Counted from the first letter of the stretch, positions 6,347 through 14,903 are shown. The stretch: DNA of 19,131 nt from Nitrospira sp. SG-bin1 (GCA_002083365.1 LVWS01000046.1:1-19131); one strand, 5' to 3'. Notes: generated by a model from the sequence alone, not told the origin. Program-made: numbers and translations.

Positions 6347-6529
6347 ACCGCGCAGCGGCACCATACCAGGAGCGATCATTTGAGGTCACCCACGAGGAGG
6401 TTGGCTCATGAGAGCTTTCGCAACGTACGTTGCGGATTGATGATGGGGTTTTTCGCCGTCGCAGCACTATGTTTGCTCGGATTGGCGAGTCTTCGGTAAC
6501 CACTTGAGTCATGAATAGGAGGTGCGCTA
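6343..6529 (+). other. Gap with a chain of tiny overlapping frames and a 16-base palindrome
   Basis: Between the epimerase and the PDZ gene three tiny frames follow one another: 6343-6411 (22 codons, ATGA-coupled to the epimerase stop), 6408-6440 (10 codons, ATGA-coupled, with GAGGAGG upstream) and 6440-6499 (MMGFFAVAALCLLGLASLR, a hydrophobic peptide starting on TGATG). The third reads like a membrane peptide and could be a small protein or the end of a frameshifted one. CGCAACGTACGTTGCG at 6419-6434 is a perfect palindrome inside them. Whether any frame is expressed cannot be decided; this is weaker than the other calls. Confidence 0.35.
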
Positions 6530-6979
6530 ATGCGAATCACCGGTTTCCACGTTGCGACAGGTTTGATGACGGCCCTACTGATCACCGGCACAGCCCTGGC
6601 CGACCAACACACGAGCCAGGCTCCTTATGGGCATAGAGACGATACGAAATTCTCTCACGGTATCATCGGTATTTCCCTCCAGGTCGGCGCCGAGCGGATC
6701 GGCGATCCCGCCATCCTGTATGTCGGCATGGTCCATCCTGAGGGACCTGCCCACCGGGCGGGACTCGGACATGGGGACGAGGTCGTGAGTGTTGATGGAA
6801 CACCCGTAAAGGGAAAACGTTATGAGGAAGTGGTCAGGATGATTCGAGGAGAAGCAGGGACCGCCGTGAAGGTCGTGGTCAAGGATGAAAACGGCCTCCG
6901 TGAGCTGTCCATCACGCGAGTGGCTGGTGACAAGCTCTCAAGAGGGCCCTCGGATTCCCATGGAAACCCGGTGCCTTAA
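6530..6979 (+). CDS. Secreted single-PDZ-domain protein
   Basis: 149 residues. AGGAGG lies 8 bases before ATG 6530. Residues 1-24 are a signal peptide (MTALLITGTALA, cleaved before DQHTS). Residues about 40-130 are a PDZ domain: IIGISLQVG, VHPEGPAHRAGLGHGDEVVSVDGTPV and YEEVVRMIRGEAGTAVKVVVKDENG, with GxxAxxAGL-type spacing for carboxylate binding replaced by PEGPAHRAGL. There is no protease domain, so it is a periplasmic adaptor rather than a DegP/CtpA enzyme. It lies 22 bases upstream of the photolyase, suggesting co-transcription; how a periplasmic PDZ protein serves a light response is unclear. Confidence 0.85.
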   Translation: MRITGFHVATGLMTALLITGTALADQHTSQAPYGHRDDTKFSHGIIGISLQVGAERIGDPAILYVGMVHPEGPAHRAGLGHGDEVVSVDGTPVKGKRYEEVVRMIRGEAGTAVKVVVKDENGLRELSITRVAGDKLSRGPSDSHGNPVP

Positions 6980-7001
6980 AACTGAGTGAAAGGGGTTGCT
7001 C

Positions 7002-8450
7002 GTGCGCGGAATCGTCTGGTTCAGAAGAGATCTTCGCCTCGCCGACCAACCGGCATTGACCGTGGCCTGTGAGGAATGTACCGACGTCATTCCGCTGTTC
7101 GTGTTCGATGAGCCGTTGCTGCAGTCGCATGAGTTCGGGGCGGCCTGCGTGAACTTCATGCTGAGATGCTTGGATGAGCTCCAAGCATCCCTTGCAGGGC
7201 TCGGGCTCACTCTGCAGTGGCGTCGTGGGTTCCAAGTCGACGAAGTCTTTCGAGCGGCTCTAGAGTGGGAAGCCGATGCGGTGTATTGGAACCGAGACTA
7301 TGAACCGCGCGCCCTGGCGCGAGATCGGGCCCTGCAGGACCGGCTGGCTCGAGAAGGCATTGCTTCCAAGACCTTTAAGGATCATGTGGTGTTTGAAGCA
7401 GAAGAGGTGCGCGGCGTCACTGGAGAACCGATGCAGCGCTATAGCGCGTATCGTGCCCGGTGGTGGGCCACGTGGCATGCGGTCAAACCAACGATACGTG
7501 TTGTTCCTCATCCCTCTACAACCATGAAGAAAGCTGTCCTTTTGTCACCATCACCGCTCCCAACGGCTAACGAACTAGGCTACGATCACCTCATTCCGTG
7601 GATCGAACCAGGAGAGCGTCGTGCCCGGGAACAATTACGTTCGTTCGTCGAAGGGCCCCTCCACCGGTATGCCGAGGGTCGGAACCGACCTGCGGTCGAG
7701 GGCAGCTCGAAGCTGTCCCCCCATTTTCGGTTCGGCACGCTGTCTACGAGGATGGCCGTGCATGCGGCGTTGGAAAGCCTATGCCGCCGTAAAACTCCCG
7801 TCTCCCGCCCGGACGTCCTGACCTGGATCGATGAACTGATCTGGCGTGAATTCTTTCAACAGGTCCTCACGGCGTTTCCTCATGTCGTCGCCGGGCCATA
7901 TCGGAACGCAGCGGTACCGCCATCGCGAAACCATGGTCCGGAGCGGGAACGACTGTTTCAAGCCTGGTGCGATGGACAAACCGGTTATCCGATCGTGGAT
8001 GCAGGCATGCGGCAACTGAATCGGACCGGGTGGATGCACAACCGTGTTCGAATGATCGTCGCATCGTTCCTCATCAAGGATCTCCGGATCGACTGGCAGA
8101 GCGGTGAGCGGTACTTCATGCGTCACCTGCTCGACGCCGATGTGGCGGCCAACAATGGAAATTGGCAGTGGTGTGCCTCAACAGGGACGGATGCCATGCG
8201 AGGCTATCGCATATTCAATCCAGCACTACAGAGCAAAAAATTCGACCCGGATGGAACCTATATCCGCCTCTACGTCCCGGAGCTCGCAAAAGTGCCTTCG
8301 AAGAGGATTCATGAGCCTCATTGCATGACACGTGACGAGCAGAGTCGATACGGCTGTCGCATCGGGGGTGATTATCCAGCCCCTATCGTCGATCATCGCC
8401 AAGCGCGGCAGGAATACTTGAATCTCGGCAAGCAGCAGGTAACACAATGA
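7002..8450 (+). CDS. phr: Deoxyribodipyrimidine photolyase (cryptochrome/photolyase family)
   Basis: 482 residues from GTG 7002. GAAAGGGG ends 6 bases before it; the TTG at 6996 touches that sequence and is less likely. The N-terminal antenna-binding domain starts with IVWFRRDLRLADQPAL. The C-terminal FAD domain has EGSSKLSPHFRFGTLS, WIDELIWREFFQQ, GYPIVDAGMRQLNRTGWMHN, NNGNWQWCASTGTDA and KFDPDGTYIRLYVPEL, matching class I CPD photolyases that repair UV pyrimidine dimers using blue light. One stretch reads GTDAMRGYRIFNP where PYFRIFNP is usual, a mild deviation near the FAD site. Stop and start of the next gene overlap at 8447-8450. Photolyase is the hallmark target of LitR/CarH-type regulators elsewhere. 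Confidence 0.95.
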   Translation: MRGIVWFRRDLRLADQPALTVACEECTDVIPLFVFDEPLLQSHEFGAACVNFMLRCLDELQASLAGLGLTLQWRRGFQVDEVFRAALEWEADAVYWNRDYEPRALARDRALQDRLAREGIASKTFKDHVVFEAEEVRGVTGEPMQRYSAYRARWWATWHAVKPTIRVVPHPSTTMKKAVLLSPSPLPTANELGYDHLIPWIEPGERRAREQLRSFVEGPLHRYAEGRNRPAVEGSSKLSPHFRFGTLSTRMAVHAALESLCRRKTPVSRPDVLTWIDELIWREFFQQVLTAFPHVVAGPYRNAAVPPSRNHGPERERLFQAWCDGQTGYPIVDAGMRQLNRTGWMHNRVRMIVASFLIKDLRIDWQSGERYFMRHLLDADVAANNGNWQWCASTGTDAMRGYRIFNPALQSKKFDPDGTYIRLYVPELAKVPSKRIHEPHCMTRDEQSRYGCRIGGDYPAPIVDHRQARQEYLNLGKQQVTQ

Positions 8451-9400
8451 TGGCTTCTCCAATCCGCTTAGGCATTAGTCGATGTCTCCTCGGAGACGAA
8501 GTTCGCTTTGACGCAGGACACAAGAGGGACCGATTCTTGACCGACGTGCTGGGTCGCTACGTCGAGTGGGTACCAGTATGCCCAGAAGTAGAAGCCGGAT
8601 TGGGCATTCCACGTGAGGCCATGCGGTTGGTGGGCAATCCCCATCACCCACGGCTGATGACCATCACGAGTAAGCAGGATCACACCAAAGCGATGGAGAC
8701 GATGGTGGAGGAGCGTCTCGACTCCCTCAAGAAACTGGACCTCTCCGGCTTCGTCTTCAAGAGGGGCTCACCCAGTTGCGGAGTCGAACGGGTGCGTGTG
8801 TACACACTCCAGGGGATGCCCAGCCACAGTGGGGCTGGCATCTTCGCCAAAGCTTTTAGACAGGAATTTCCACTGATTCCTGTCGAGGAGGAAGGTCGAC
8901 TCTGCGACGCTTCGCTTCGGGAGAACTTCATCGAACGGGTGTTCTGCTACCGCCGATTCCAAGATCTCGTGCGGAACGGCATCTCGAGACAAGCTCTGGT
9001 CCGGTTCCACACGATTCACAAGTATTTGCTCCTCGCCCACAGCCAGCAGCACTACGAGACGATGGGTCGGCTGGTCGGCCAAGTCGAGCGGTATCGCCCC
9101 AAGGAACTGACCTTCAAGTACGGTGAACTTCTCATGAAGACCTTGACCGTGAAGGCGACGAGCCGCAAACATGTGAACGTCCTGCATCATCTTGCAGGTT
9201 ACTTCAAGAGCCAATTGAAGGCTCACGAAAAGGCCGAGCTCCTGGCAGTGATCGACGACTATCATCGAGGGCTCACGCCCTTGATCGTTCCGCTGACGCT
9301 GATCAAGCACTACGTCCAGACATTCGACGTCGGCTACGTCCGAGACCAAGTGTATCTCAATCCACATCCCAAGGAGCTGATGCTCAGAAACCACGTTTAG
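8447..9400 (+). CDS. DUF523-DUF1722 fusion protein (YbgA-like, Fe-S type)
   Basis: 317 residues. Residues about 6-155 are DUF523, with three conserved cysteines in SRCLLG (C13), VCPEVEAGLG (C45) and GSPSCG (C111), a set that binds a [4Fe-4S] cluster in the DUF523 thiouracil desulfurase TudS. Residues about 185-305 are DUF1722: VRFHTIHKYLLLAHSQQHY, then YRPKEL and HLAGYFKSQL. Two-domain DUF523-DUF1722 proteins commonly sit beside photolyase genes; a sulfur-removal or nucleobase-repair role is plausible but unproven. Start and photolyase stop overlap (ATGATG at 8447), so the two are tightly coupled. Confidence 0.9.
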   Translation: MMASPIRLGISRCLLGDEVRFDAGHKRDRFLTDVLGRYVEWVPVCPEVEAGLGIPREAMRLVGNPHHPRLMTITSKQDHTKAMETMVEERLDSLKKLDLSGFVFKRGSPSCGVERVRVYTLQGMPSHSGAGIFAKAFRQEFPLIPVEEEGRLCDASLRENFIERVFCYRRFQDLVRNGISRQALVRFHTIHKYLLLAHSQQHYETMGRLVGQVERYRPKELTFKYGELLMKTLTVKATSRKHVNVLHHLAGYFKSQLKAHEKAELLAVIDDYHRGLTPLIVPLTLIKHYVQTFDVGYVRDQVYLNPHPKELMLRNHV

Positions 9401-9408
9401 GAGGGTTC

Positions 9409-9918
9409 ATGACAAGCGAAAAGCGAGGGGTTGTTCTGGTCGGGCATGGCGGCATCCCGAAAGATTGCCCGCAAGATCTGGTGACGAGATTGAAACGACT
9501 GGAGGCGCAACGGCGAGCGGCGAAGATGCCGCCGACCGTAGAAGAGCTCGAATTGGATCAGAAGATCCGCCGATGGCCGAGGACGGCCGTGACCGACCCC
9601 TATCAATCAGGACTGGAAGCAGTGGGGGCCGTCCTTCGCCCACATCTGAACGGTGTGCTGTTTGCGATGGCCTACAATGAATTCTGCACGCCGACGTTGG
9701 AAGAAGCAGTGGAGGATTTGGTTAAACAAGGCGCGGCATCCATCACCGTGTTGACCACGATGTTCACCCCGGGCGGATCACATTCGGAAGTCGAGATACC
9801 CGAGATCCTGGATCACTTGCGGCCGAAGTATCCCTCTGTCGAATTGCGCTATGCCTGGCCGTTCGATTTGCAGCTGATCTCAAAAACGTTGACGGAGCAG
9901 CTACGGAGATGGTCGTGA
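9409..9918 (+). CDS. CbiX/SirB-like chelatase-fold protein
   Basis: 169 residues, one short chelatase domain. VVLVGHGGIP places the first conserved histidine at the N-terminus, and TMFTPGGSHSEVEIPEIL gives the second near residue 125; together they mark the CbiX/SirB sirohydrochlorin cobalto/ferrochelatase fold, though the N-terminal half carries an unusual long charged insertion (LKRLEAQRRAAKMPPTVEEL). It could insert cobalt during B12 synthesis or act on another tetrapyrrole. GGAGG lies 6 bases before ATG 9409, 8 bases after the previous stop. A decayed duplicate of its 3' end lies at 17000-17145. The neighbouring B12-dependent regulator gives a possible rationale, but one chelatase does not make a B12 pathway. 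Confidence 0.75.
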   Translation: MTSEKRGVVLVGHGGIPKDCPQDLVTRLKRLEAQRRAAKMPPTVEELELDQKIRRWPRTAVTDPYQSGLEAVGAVLRPHLNGVLFAMAYNEFCTPTLEEAVEDLVKQGAASITVLTTMFTPGGSHSEVEIPEILDHLRPKYPSVELRYAWPFDLQLISKTLTEQLRRWS

Positions 9919-9972
9919 CACTATCTCATATCACGGAGCAGGGAACGTGTGAGCCTGTAGGAGACTTCCACT

Positions 9973-11034
9973 ATGCGACATCTTACGAGTCTTCTATTGA
10001 ACCTGGCCGAACGTGGCTTAGGCCCTGATAGGGCGATCCGCCGTGGAATTCGGCACTTGCTGAAGCAGCGTCTCGGTGAGATCCACGCGGGCGATGCCCA
10101 ATCGACAGCCCGCCACGAAGAACACTTCATCGAGCAGATGTGCCGTGCGCCCATCGCCCTGGTGCCGGAGAAAGCCAACGATCAGCATTATGAAATCCCT
10201 GCCGAGTTCTTCCAACTGATTCTTGGCCCTCACCTCAAATACAGCGGCACATTCTGGCCCGCAGGGGTGGCCTCGTTAGCCGAGGCAGAAGTCGAAGGGC
10301 TCCGTGAATCCTGCTTCCATGCCGACGTGAGGAATGGGCAAACGATTTTGGACCTGGGATGCGGCTGGGGATCCCTCACACTATGGATCGCGACCCACTA
10401 TCCAAACACCCACATCACGGCGGTTTCCAATTCCCACTCGCAACGGGCTTATATCGAAACTCAAGCCAGAGCGCTGGATCTGCAGAACCGGCTGCGAGTG
10501 GTGACTTGCGATATGAACACCTTTGACGTCGATCATGAGCGGTTCGATCGGGTAGTGTCGGTGGAAATGTTCGAACATATGCGGAACTGGCCCGAACTGT
10601 TTGCACGTGTTCGACAATGGCTCAAACCAGGCGGGCGATTCTTCATGCATGTGTTCGCGCATCGTGCCATTCCGTACTTGTTCGAAGACCGAGGCCCCAC
10701 CGACTGGATGAGTCGTTATTTTTTCACGGGCGGGATGATGCCGAGCGATCGCTTGCCGCTGGCCTGTCAGGATCACCTCACCTGCATCGCGCGTTGGCGG
10801 TGGGACGGCACGCACTATGAGAAGACAGCTAACGCGTGGCTGACCAATATGGACGACTCTCAAGAGGCGCTGTGGCCATTCCTGGAACGCACCTACGGTT
10901 CTGCACAGGCAGCAGTCTGGTGGGTACGGTGGCGCATGTTTTTCATGGCCTGTGCTGAGTTGTTCGGCTACGAGCAGGGCCAAGAGTGGGGGATCAGCCA
11001 CTATCTGTTTGAAAAATCCGGCGCAGGGACTTGA
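9973..11034 (+). CDS. Cyclopropane-fatty-acid-synthase-like SAM methyltransferase
   Basis: 353 residues. LDLGCGWGSLTLWIA (about 126-140) is SAM-binding motif I. Upstream the YEIPAEFFQLILGPHLKYSGTFW block corresponds to the AAHYDLGNDFFxLFLDxxMxYSC region of Cfa but is diverged, placing it in the Cfa/coclaurine-N-methyltransferase-like group rather than classical Cfa. VVSVEMFEHMRNWPELFARV and LKPGGRFFMHVFAH follow the family. In Rhodobacter sphaeroides a Cfa-like methylase, UfaM, methylates an unsaturated acyl chain in furan fatty acid synthesis; a similar role is an inference, and which of this locus's two methyltransferases would fill it is unknown. It precedes DUF2878 with a TGATG overlap; AGGAG lies about 8 bases before ATG 9973. 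Confidence 0.88.
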   Translation: MRHLTSLLLNLAERGLGPDRAIRRGIRHLLKQRLGEIHAGDAQSTARHEEHFIEQMCRAPIALVPEKANDQHYEIPAEFFQLILGPHLKYSGTFWPAGVASLAEAEVEGLRESCFHADVRNGQTILDLGCGWGSLTLWIATHYPNTHITAVSNSHSQRAYIETQARALDLQNRLRVVTCDMNTFDVDHERFDRVVSVEMFEHMRNWPELFARVRQWLKPGGRFFMHVFAHRAIPYLFEDRGPTDWMSRYFFTGGMMPSDRLPLACQDHLTCIARWRWDGTHYEKTANAWLTNMDDSQEALWPFLERTYGSAQAAVWWVRWRMFFMACAELFGYEQGQEWGISHYLFEKSGAGT

Positions 11035-11585
11035 TGGCGATGGGCACTATGATGGTCGCGAGTAATGTCGTGCTCTTTCAGATCGGCTGGTTCAGCTGCG
11101 TGTTAAGTGCCGGCGCGCACCAGCCCTGGATCGGCCTGTTTGTGACGATGGGAGTGGTGCTCACGCACGTCCTTCGCGCCCCCGTACCAACGATGGAGCT
11201 CAAATTAGTATTCGTCGCGCTTGCCATAGGGCTGGTTTTCGACAGCATCCTGGTCTGGCAGGGCTGGCTTACCTATTCATCGGGAATCCTGCTGCCGAAT
11301 ATCGCCCCCTATTGGATCGTGGCCATGTGGGGACTCTTCGCCACGCTGCTGAATGTCTCGTTGCGTTGGATGAGAGGGCACTGGCTCACCGCGGTCTTGT
11401 TGGGAGCTCTTGGCGGCCCAGCAGCCTACTATGGTGGCCTCCGTCTCGGCGCGTTGGAATTTGGAAACATGCCAGCGGGCCTGACAGCTTTGGCGATCGG
11501 CTGGGCGGTGCTGACGCCGCTACTGCTGGCGTTGTCGATCCGCTTTGACGGCCATGCAGATCAGTTGGAGATGAGGGCAGCATGA
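11034..11585 (+). CDS. DUF2878 membrane protein
   Basis: 183 residues from ATG 11034, which overlaps the preceding stop (TGATG); AGGGA upstream supports it. The protein is almost entirely hydrophobic with five or six transmembrane helices. LFQIGWFSCVLSAGAHQPWIG, PYWIVAMWGLFATLLNVSL and LGGPAAYYGGLRLGAL are typical of DUF2878, whose members lie with Cfa, DUF1365 and DUF1295 genes in light-regulated clusters of gammaproteobacteria. Biochemical function is unknown. The stop overlaps the next gene by ATGA. Confidence 0.82.
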   Translation: MAMGTMMVASNVVLFQIGWFSCVLSAGAHQPWIGLFVTMGVVLTHVLRAPVPTMELKLVFVALAIGLVFDSILVWQGWLTYSSGILLPNIAPYWIVAMWGLFATLLNVSLRWMRGHWLTAVLLGALGGPAAYYGGLRLGALEFGNMPAGLTALAIGWAVLTPLLLALSIRFDGHADQLEMRAA

Positions 11586-12391
11586 ATCCCGGACTCTATG
11601 CCACAGGGTTGGCGTCGATGCTCATCGTCGCAACACTCACATGGGTCGTCAGTGTCTTGAAGCGTGATGTGAGTATTGTCGACGGAGTCTGGGCCGCGAT
11701 GTTCGTCCTCGCGGCGCTGGTGTATGCGAGTGGAGCGGATCACTCGACGGGACGAACGCCGCTCATCCTCACGCTGGTCGTTCTCTGGGCCCTGCGCCTG
11801 TCCGGTCATATCATCTGGCGCAACTGGGGCGAGCCAGAAGACCGGCGCTATCGCGATATCCGCGAGAAGTACCAACCATATTTCGGTCTCAAGAGCGTGG
11901 GCATCGTCTTTTGGTTTCAAGCCGGGCTGGCCTGGATCATCTCCATGCCTCTCTGGCAGGCCCTCACCGTCCCCGTTGAGATCGGAGCATTCGACGTCGT
12001 GGCAGTCACTGTGTGGACCATCGGCATGCTCTTCGAGTCGATCGCGGACTGGCAGTTGTCACGATTCAAAGCTGATCCGTCAAATCAGGGTAAGGTGATG
12101 GACCACGGACTCTGGCGCTACACACGTCATCCCAACTACTTCGGAGAGTGCCTGATCTGGTGGGGCTTCTATCTCTTCGCGGTGCCCACGGGAGCCTGGT
12201 GGACGGTCGTCGGGCCGCTGCTTCTGACCTACGTACTCTTACAATTTTCCGGGGTCACGCTCATGGAACAGACAATCGTCGAGCGGAGACCGGCGTATCG
12301 AGAGTATATGGCTCGGACCAATGCGTTTATTCCCGGCCCTCCAAGACGAGGTGTCGAGGAGTCCGCGTCAGCTAATAGGGGAACAGTATGA
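11582..12391 (+). CDS. DUF1295 / steroid 5-alpha-reductase-fold membrane protein
   Basis: 269 residues with six or more transmembrane segments. The C-terminal half carries DHGLWRYTRHPNYFGECLIWWGF, the NADPH/heterocycle-binding signature shared by DUF1295, ICMT and sterol-reductase-like proteins, with KRDVSIVDGVWAAMF near the N-terminus. It probably reduces or methylates a lipid-linked substrate in the membrane; the substrate is unknown. It is coupled by ATGA overlaps to DUF2878 before it and the DUF6134 gene after it, so it lies in the middle of the lipid block. The terminal FIPGPPRRG is usual for the family. Confidence 0.9.
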   Translation: MNPGLYATGLASMLIVATLTWVVSVLKRDVSIVDGVWAAMFVLAALVYASGADHSTGRTPLILTLVVLWALRLSGHIIWRNWGEPEDRRYRDIREKYQPYFGLKSVGIVFWFQAGLAWIISMPLWQALTVPVEIGAFDVVAVTVWTIGMLFESIADWQLSRFKADPSNQGKVMDHGLWRYTRHPNYFGECLIWWGFYLFAVPTGAWWTVVGPLLLTYVLLQFSGVTLMEQTIVERRPAYREYMARTNAFIPGPPRRGVEESASANRGTV

Positions 12392-13056
12392 TTCACCTGT
12401 GTTCTGCGCCTCGATGGCTTGGGATTGCGGTAGTCACACTCGTAAATGTGTGTCTCCCTGGTTTATCGCACCAAGCGTGGGGTGCCATCTCACAAACCTA
12501 CGACTTCAAGGTCTTCCTCGGCAAGGATGAAATCGGACACCAGCGCTTTGACCTTTCTACGGAAGGCGAGCGGACCCAGGTCCGGGTAGACGCGAAGTTC
12601 ACGGTCAAGTTTCTGTACATCACCGTCTATACCTATCGGCATACCAACGTCGAAATATGGGAGGGAGCGTGCCTGCGTGAAATTCACGCGGAGACGGACG
12701 ATAACGGCGAATCCTTCTTCGTAAACGGAATCTTTCGGAACGGGAAGATGTGGGTGCGGACACAGGGCGGGAACTGGATCGCCGAGGGATGTATCAAGAC
12801 CTTTGCCTACTAGAACCCGGAGTGGATGACAGGCGAGCGATTGCTGAATTCGCAGACCGGTGAACATCAACCCGCGTCCATTCTTGCGGTGGGCGAAGAG
12901 ACAATCCCCGTGCAGGGTGTCCCGACGCGAGCCACGCACCGCCGCATCGTCACGGACAAGTTCACGATCGATCTCTGGTACACCCTGAATGGGAGATGGG
13001 TTGCCCTGCAATCCACCACGAAAAAGGGGGACGCCCTTCGGTACCAGCTTCAGTGA
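12388..13056 (+). pseudogene. DUF6134-like exported protein broken by in-frame TAG
   Basis: The frame runs 222 codons from ATG 12388, but codon 142 is TAG (12811-12813). Before it lies a signal peptide followed by DFKVFLGKDEIGHQRFDLST and a KFLYITVYTYRH block; after it the same frame continues NPEWMTGERLLNSQTG, DLWYTLNGRWVALQ and GDALRYQLQ, the expected C-terminal half of DUF6134. In relatives the split reads roughly AYWNP, so one G-to-A change of a Trp TGG would explain it. The first 141 residues alone lack the C-terminal sheet. ATG 12826 could restart translation but has no good ribosome site. Either the strain lost the protein, or the base is a sequencing or assembly error. ATGA overlap with DUF1295 is intact. 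Confidence 0.8.
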
Positions 13057-13063
13057 GGGAACC

Positions 13064-13597
13064 ATGTTATCTGTCATACCGACATTATTGATGCTCGGCC
13101 TTCTGATCCCATTCGCAGCCTGTAGCAGCCCTCCACCCATGCGCACCGCCAAGACCGTGGACTTGGAGCAATTCATGGGGGATTGGTATGTCATTGCCAA
13201 TATTCCGACGTTTCTCGAGAAGGACGCCTACAACGCCATGGAATCCTACCGCCTGGCCCAGGACGGAACCGTGGCCACGACTTTCAGTTTCCGCAAGAGC
13301 AGCTTCGACGGAGAACTAAAGACCTACCATCCGACCGGCTACGTTCTCAATAAAGAATCACACGCAGTCTGGGGTATGCAGTTCATCTGGCCGATCAAAG
13401 CCGACTATCGCATCCTCTATGTGGATAGCGCGTACAGCCAGACCATTATCGGGAGAATCGATCGTGATTACGTGTGGTTGATGGCACGCACACCGCAGCT
13501 TCCCGATGCGGACTACCAGCATTTTCTAGAATTCATTGCCGCAGAAGGCTACGACATCTCAAAAGTCCAGAAGGTGCCACAACGGGGAAAGGAGTGA
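13064..13597 (+). CDS. blc: Bacterial lipocalin (Blc-type) lipoprotein
   Basis: 177 residues from ATG 13064, preceded by GAGGGA at 6 bases. A lipobox, LLIPFAAC, puts the lipidated Cys at residue 20, so this is an outer-membrane or periplasmic lipoprotein. FMGDWYVIANIP carries the lipocalin GxW signature, and VDSAYSQTIIGRIDRDYVWLMARTPQLPD matches the later Blc motifs including the R-x-x-x-W-x-L-x-R zone. Blc-type lipocalins bind lysophospholipids and fatty acids and help membrane maintenance. Seven bases after the broken DUF6134 gene and in the lipid block, it may carry or scavenge modified acyl chains. Confidence 0.92.
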   Translation: MLSVIPTLLMLGLLIPFAACSSPPPMRTAKTVDLEQFMGDWYVIANIPTFLEKDAYNAMESYRLAQDGTVATTFSFRKSSFDGELKTYHPTGYVLNKESHAVWGMQFIWPIKADYRILYVDSAYSQTIIGRIDRDYVWLMARTPQLPDADYQHFLEFIAAEGYDISKVQKVPQRGKE

Positions 13598-13640
13598 GAC
13601 CGAGCGCACTGTCAGCCATCCAATGAGGAGCGGAGGCCTT

Positions 13641-14903
13641 ATGAGGGTTGCGATTATCGGTACAGGTATCTCGGGAATGTTGGCTGCTTATCTGCTCCAC
13701 CACGACCATGAGATCACGGTCTTCGAGGCCGCCGACTACATCGGTGGACACACTAATACGATCAAGGTGCAGCTAGACGATCGGACCTATGCGGTGGATA
13801 CGGGCTTTATCGTGTTCAACGACTGGACCTATCCGAACTTCATCCAACTGCTGAACCGACTCGGTGTGGCATCGCAGCCGAGCGATATGAGTTTCAGCGT
13901 GACCTGTGAGCGGACGGGTCTGGAGTATAACAGCACGACACTTAACACCCTCTTTGCCCAACGCCGGAACCTGTTTCGCCCCTCGTTCTACCGAATGATA
14001 CGAGACATCCTGCGATTCAACAGGAAATCCCTTTCACTGCTGAATCAGCCTGAGCCGGGTCCGACATTGGGTCTGCACCTCGAATCTCAGCACTATTCGC
14101 GCGAGTTTATCGATCACTACATCGTCCCGATGGGAGCCGCGATCTGGTCAGCCAGCCATGAGACCATGTGGAGATTCCCGGCCCGGTACCTCATCCAGTT
14201 TTTCAAAAACCACGGCATGCTTTCGGTCGATGATCGGCCGACCTGGCGGGTCATTAAAGGTGGATCGCAACGGTATGCTGAGAAACTCGTCGCGCCGTTC
14301 CGTCATCGGATTTATCTCAACTCCCCGGTCGAATCAATCGGTCGTTTTCCAGACTATGTCGAGATTCGCGCCAATATCGAACGCCAAGCGTACCGGGCCT
14401 TACGCTTCGACCACGTCATCATCGCGACACACAGCGATCAAGCCCTCTCGATGCTGGCCGATCCTTCACCGACGGAAAAGGAGGTGTTAGGTGCGATTCA
14501 TTATCAAGAGAATGAAGCGGTCTTGCATACGGACACGTCGTTGCTACCCAAACGGAGACTCGCCTGGGCCGCATGGAATTACCATCTGCTTGGCGCACAG
14601 CCGGATCGAGCAGTTCTGACGTACCACATGAATAAGTTGCAGAACCTCTCCGCACCCTGCGAGTTCTGCGTCACGCTCAATCACACACAATCGATCAATC
14701 CTGCGGCGATCCTCCATCGCATCACCTATCATCATCCAGTGTATTCCCCGGAAGCCGTTGCCGCACAGAGGCGCCACGGCGAGATTAACGGTGTCAACCG
14801 GACGTCCTATTGCGGTGCCTACTGGGGTTTTGGGTTTCACGAGGATGGAGTGAACAGTGCTCTGACCGTCTGTAAACCATTCGGGAAGGGCCTCTCATCA
14901 TGA
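13641..14903 (+). CDS. FAD-dependent amine-oxidase-fold oxidoreductase (UfaD-like candidate)
   Basis: 420 residues from ATG 13641, with GGAGG 4 bases upstream and GAGGAG before that. MRVAIIGTGISGMLAAYLL is an FAD GxGxxG fingerprint, and EAADYIGGHTNTIKV, VDTGFIVFNDWTYPNF and GGSQRYAEKL follow the flavin amine oxidase/desaturase family that appears next to DUF1365 and Cfa. In Rhodobacter sphaeroides furan fatty acid synthesis, a flavoprotein desaturase (UfaD) acts after the methylase UfaM; the context fits, but orthology is inferred, not shown. The C-terminus (HEDGVNSALTVC) ends in an ATGA overlap with DUF1365. Confidence 0.88.
   Translation: MRVAIIGTGISGMLAAYLLHHDHEITVFEAADYIGGHTNTIKVQLDDRTYAVDTGFIVFNDWTYPNFIQLLNRLGVASQPSDMSFSVTCERTGLEYNSTTLNTLFAQRRNLFRPSFYRMIRDILRFNRKSLSLLNQPEPGPTLGLHLESQHYSREFIDHYIVPMGAAIWSASHETMWRFPARYLIQFFKNHGMLSVDDRPTWRVIKGGSQRYAEKLVAPFRHRIYLNSPVESIGRFPDYVEIRANIERQAYRALRFDHVIIATHSDQALSMLADPSPTEKEVLGAIHYQENEAVLHTDTSLLPKRRLAWAAWNYHLLGAQPDRAVLTYHMNKLQNLSAPCEFCVTLNHTQSINPAAILHRITYHHPVYSPEAVAAQRRHGEINGVNRTSYCGAYWGFGFHEDGVNSALTVCKPFGKGLSS

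Noticed and set aside
8768..9394. Minus-strand open frame (208 codons) opposite DUF523-DUF1722
   Set aside because: Antisense to a well-supported gene; no motif or start signal.
12811..12813. TAG read as pyrrolysine or programmed readthrough
   Set aside because: No pyl genes or readthrough signal are visible; a Trp-to-stop point change is simpler.
12490..13200. Long minus-strand open frame (236 codons) opposite the DUF6134 gene
   Set aside because: It is antisense to a gene with signal peptide and domain motifs, shows no recognisable motif itself and has no ribosome site; it is a shadow frame.
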